This document shows, piece by piece, positions 6,748-9,258 of a stretch of DNA of 9,258 bases. Location: the NCBI GenBank assembly GCA_963654355.1, contig CAVKBM010000186.1, positions 1 to 9,258 of the forward strand, in the 5' to 3' direction. The DNA is from UBA1181 sp963654355 (GTDB taxonomy: Bacteria > Bacteroidota > Bacteroidia > Bacteroidales > Paludibacteraceae). The translations under genes and the position numbers were made by a program. The first letter of the stretch is position 1. Every line of letters begins with the position of its first letter. The notes under the pieces were generated by a model. The model had not been told where the DNA came from. It did not search any database and worked only from the letters and a program-made list of their open reading frames with translations.

Positions 6748-7801
6748 AGAAAAGAATAATATAAGCAAGCACTTACAATCGGTAGTTCTTTTTGTAATAT
6801 TGTCTTTGTGGAGCGTAAGTGCTTTTGCAGTAGGTTTGGCCAAGCTAACGCCTTTTAAGATAGACTCCGTAGCCGATGTGAAAATGTTGGTAAATTTGAA
6901 GGTCGTAGGAAAAAGATTGTGTGTTACTTATGAAAGTCCGAAGCGATGGGGAACTCAATTGTTGAGAGTATACCGTATAGATGAATCCTCTGGCTTGCTA
7001 ATGTTTGAGACTGAATATTTTAGAAATCCAGCCACAAGTAATGGTATTGACTATCCTGTGCTTTTTCAAGATAGTCTTGGAGCAACTTATGTTATGGATT
7101 GTACTTATCCGTTAGTTTATAACATAGATTTAGAAAAACATGTGATGCAAAATACGCATAAGTTTGTTTTTACCGACAAGTCAAAAGTTCCGTATCCAAT
7201 GGCATTGAACGTGTCGTTTGCTTATCGTTTCTCTGAACTGGAATATTATTTTGTAGGAAGACAACCTAAAAGAGGTGTGCAAGCTGTTTATAAATCAAAG
7301 TCTGATACAACGTCTGTTTTTGTGGAAGAAATTGCTCAACTCGTATTTTCTAAGAAATATCCTGCTTGGACTACTAATTTTGGAAAACAAACAGTCGGAG
7401 TAATGCAGCATGTGATAGCTCATGGCTTTTACTTATTTCCTGCAATTCAATATGTAAACTTGGATACTAAACAAAGTTACGTTGTAAAATTGGGAGAACC
7501 GAATTGGAAACGTTTAAAACCTCTGACTGCTGATGTCTGGGATGAGAATATTGTACAAATAAAAGATATCTCATCATCAAAAAACTATGTCTACGCCCTT
7601 TGGTGGAATAAGTCTCGGCAAAATATGGAAACATTGCGCAAACAGAATAAAGCAGTTTGTAAAATCGTGACTTTAGACTGGAATGGGGATGTGAAAAAGA
7701 TACATTATATAAATAGGTATATGGTAAGTATTGTCGCATTGGATGATGGTAAACTTATCGGAACTGATGGAAAAAAATATTGGTTGATAACATTGGAATA
7801 A
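6734..7801 (+). CDS. Exported TolB-like/6-bladed beta-propeller protein, probable
   Basis: A 355-residue protein with a basic N-terminus and hydrophobic segment (about residues 14-32, ending VSAFA) that fits a signal peptide without lipobox. The rest is a run of beta-rich blocks of propeller type, for example LVNLKVVGKRLCVTYES, LLRVYRIDESSGLLMFET, CKIVTLDWNGDVKKIHYI and IVALDDGKLIGTDGKKYW, which match the style of Bacteroidetes BF3164-like/TolB-like six-bladed propellers. I recognise the fold class, not a specific family. It overlaps the pseudo-rSAM gene by 14 nt and the exporter start by 1 nt, so it belongs to the operon. Location should be periplasmic; role in export, sensing or self-protection is unknown. 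Confidence 0.65.
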   Translation: MKYNKEKNNISKHLQSVVLFVILSLWSVSAFAVGLAKLTPFKIDSVADVKMLVNLKVVGKRLCVTYESPKRWGTQLLRVYRIDESSGLLMFETEYFRNPATSNGIDYPVLFQDSLGATYVMDCTYPLVYNIDLEKHVMQNTHKFVFTDKSKVPYPMALNVSFAYRFSELEYYFVGRQPKRGVQAVYKSKSDTTSVFVEEIAQLVFSKKYPAWTTNFGKQTVGVMQHVIAHGFYLFPAIQYVNLDTKQSYVVKLGEPNWKRLKPLTADVWDENIVQIKDISSSKNYVYALWWNKSRQNMETLRKQNKAVCKIVTLDWNGDVKKIHYINRYMVSIVALDDGKLIGTDGKKYWLITLE

Positions 7802-9258
7802 TGGTGAAGAGATTCCCTTTGTATACCCAAAGAGACAATTTGGATTGTGGGCCAACCTGTTTACGGATGATCGCTTCGTTCTATGGGAAAAAACTTTCCA
7901 TGGCATGCGTTCGTCAGTTGTGTGTGTGCTCAAGAAATGGTACAACGATGCTAAGTCTAATGAAGGCTGCTGAAAAGATTGGCTTTAAGTCTTTTGGTGT
8001 GAAGGCAAATCTTCAAACATTGATAGAGAATGTTCCATTGCCTTGTATCTTGTATTGGAGACAAGAGCACTTTGTTGTATTATATAGGGTGAGGAAAAAA
8101 TGTGGTCATGTTTATTTTTATGTTGCAGACCCTGTAGGCGCGTGCTTTAGATTTACAGAGGCGGAGATGGAAAAATGTTGGGAGGTAGAAAATGGCAAAG
8201 GGATTGTTTTGTGTTTGGAACCAACGGAGAAGTTGAATGATTACGTTGAAAAGAAACAAAAACAGAAAAGTATATCTGATTTTTTGTGGTCTTATGTCCA
8301 GCCTTACAAGTATAATATGTTGCATTTGCTTTTGGGTATGTGCCTTAGCTCTTTGTTTATGCTCGCTATCCCGTTCTTGACCCAAGCAATCATAGACTAT
8401 GGTATAAAGGGCAAAAGCGTTTATATGGTTTGGGTGATATTGTTGGGTCAATTGGCTTTGGTCTTGGGGACTACTGCGGTGGAGTTGGTTCGTAATAGAA
8501 TTTTGCTTTATATAGGAGTAAGGGTTGATATACTGATGATTTCTGATTTTATTCGGAAACTAACGAAATTGCCAATCTCGTTTTTTGATACAAAGATGAG
8601 TGGAGACATCATGCAACGTATAAGTGATCATCAACGTATAAAGGAATTCCTGACAGGGACAACGTTGACAATGCTGTTCTCGTTTCTAAATATACTGGTA
8701 TTCAGTATAGTTTTCCTTTATTATAACGAGATGATATTTTTGGTCTATGTAGGTTGCAGTGCTTTATATATAGGTTGGGTATGGCTTTTTATGGAAAAAA
8801 GAGCAACTATAGACAATCGTATGTTCTCTCTTAATTCTTTAGGAAAAAACAATATCTTTGAGATAATCCTTGGTATGCAAGACATTAAGCTCAATGGATG
8901 CGAGAATGAAAAAATATGGGAATGGGAGAAAACGCAGGTAAGTATTTGTAAATTGCTTTCTGAAGGCTTGAAACTTGCGCAAAACCAGATGTCTGGAGGT
9001 GTGTTGTTGACTCAAATTAAAAACATGTGTATTACGGCGTTTGTCGCAACAAAAGTTGTTGACGGGTCGATGACATTAGGTATGATGCTTGCTATACAGT
9101 ATATTATGGGGATGTTGAATAGTCCTTTGGAACAATTGGTGACATTCGTAAAGAATTTACAAGATGCAAAATTGAGCATTGGGCGACTGAATGAAATCTA
9201 CAGTTTAAAAGTAGGGTGTCCAATTTGTTGTACCCACTTTTTGCTGTTTTTTTGCGCT
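7801..9258 (+). CDS. C39-peptidase ABC exporter, 3' part missing or disrupted
   Basis: The frame starts at an ATG sharing one base with the previous stop (TAATG) and stays open to the window edge. Residues 1-140 are a bacteriocin-processing C39 peptidase: Gln10 (oxyanion), Cys16 in LDCGPTC (nucleophile), His90 in RQEHFVVLY and Asp110 in VADPVG form the catalytic set. It should cut the precursor after Gly-Gly. Residues about 165-445 are the ABC exporter membrane domain, with hydrophobic helices near 172-192, 207-226, 290-308 and 311-330, the usual FFDTKMSGDIMQRISD stretch at 261-276, and DAKLSIGRLNEIY at 455-467. The ATP-binding domain (Walker A, signature, Walker B) would follow but is absent. 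From residue 471 the reading turns to VGCPICCTHFLLFFCA, unlike the linker expected, which suggests inserted DNA from about 9211. Confidence 0.88.
   Translation, partial: MVKRFPLYTQRDNLDCGPTCLRMIASFYGKKLSMACVRQLCVCSRNGTTMLSLMKAAEKIGFKSFGVKANLQTLIENVPLPCILYWRQEHFVVLYRVRKKCGHVYFYVADPVGACFRFTEAEMEKCWEVENGKGIVLCLEPTEKLNDYVEKKQKQKSISDFLWSYVQPYKYNMLHLLLGMCLSSLFMLAIPFLTQAIIDYGIKGKSVYMVWVILLGQLALVLGTTAVELVRNRILLYIGVRVDILMISDFIRKLTKLPISFFDTKMSGDIMQRISDHQRIKEFLTGTTLTMLFSFLNILVFSIVFLYYNEMIFLVYVGCSALYIGWVWLFMEKRATIDNRMFSLNSLGKNNIFEIILGMQDIKLNGCENEKIWEWEKTQVSICKLLSEGLKLAQNQMSGGVLLTQIKNMCITAFVATKVVDGSMTLGMMLAIQYIMGMLNSPLEQLVTFVKNLQDAKLSIGRLNEIYSLKVGCPICCTHFLLFFCA
9211..9258. mobile_element. Possible left edge of an insertion in the exporter gene
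   Basis: The last ~48 bases break the protein similarity of the exporter frame and differ in style: a TGTCC start (9217), GGGT (9214-9217) and ACCC (9232-9235) flanking a 14-nt stretch, then T-rich runs. An IS end starting TG or GGG would fit, but I recognise no particular element and no transposase is visible. It could also be real sequence of a divergent exporter or an assembly edge. Confidence 0.35.

Noticed and set aside
8080..8451. Minus-strand open frame of 123 codons opposite the C39/ABC gene
   Set aside because: Lies fully inside a well-supported exporter frame and shows no domain.
1..9258. tRNA, rRNA, CRISPR arrays, riboswitches
   Set aside because: No cloverleaf-like sequence, no rRNA-like stretch, no regularly spaced direct repeats and no recognisable aptamer were seen on reading; none is claimed.

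Overview
The window looks like a Bacteroidales chromosome segment, most likely Prevotella/Segatella or a close relative. Evidence: a xylan-type GH43 enzyme resembling Prevotella XynB as I remember it, a GLPGLI-family protein, a BlaI plus M56/TonB-domain pair, TAnnTTTG-type promoter boxes, weak Shine-Dalgarno sites, and a GG-leader peptide with radical SAM and pseudo-radical SAM genes as in the 'GG-Bacteroidales' peptide systems. Family names come from recognising motifs by eye; no database search was possible.

Layout. Positions 1-39 are probably the last codons of an upstream gene. 63-1028 is a complete cytoplasmic GH43 glycosidase, visibly richer in G+C than what follows, and its unit ends at a strong hairpin terminator (1108-1142). 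A promoter-like box at 1248-1255 precedes a BlaI/MecI-type repressor gene (1302-1694) and an M56 (BlaR1-like) membrane metallopeptidase gene with a periplasmic TonB C-terminal domain (1712-3046). Then comes an AT-rich biosynthetic locus: a 68-residue precursor peptide with a double-glycine leader (3132-3338), a perfect 30-bp palindrome followed by a promoter-like box (3364-3403), an exported GLPGLI-family protein (3421-4269), a radical SAM/SPASM peptide maturase (4271-5521), a pseudo-radical SAM protein without the N-terminal Fe-S motif (5518-6747), an exported probable beta-propeller protein (6734-7801), and a C39-peptidase/ABC exporter (7801 onward). From 3421 to the end the genes are on one strand with 1-nt gaps or short overlaps (4, 14 and 1 nt), so they are almost certainly one operon.

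How the parts fit. The precursor would be modified in the cytoplasm by the radical SAM enzyme, with the pseudo-rSAM protein as probable partner or leader-binding scaffold. The C39 domain of the exporter would cut after Gly-Gly and the core would be exported. The GLPGLI and propeller proteins would act in the envelope. The BlaI/M56 pair next door is a candidate sensor-repressor for the locus.

The exporter frame appears broken near its end: after about 9210 the translation no longer looks like the family, the ATP-binding domain has not started, and the last ~48 bases look like the edge of inserted DNA. The sequence stops before this can be proven. The most interesting points are the unusual precursor (a Cys-Gly-Cys-Ala-Cys core start, a second Gly-Gly, and a TonB-box-like C-terminus), the 30-bp palindrome directly after it, and the possible insertion in the exporter.
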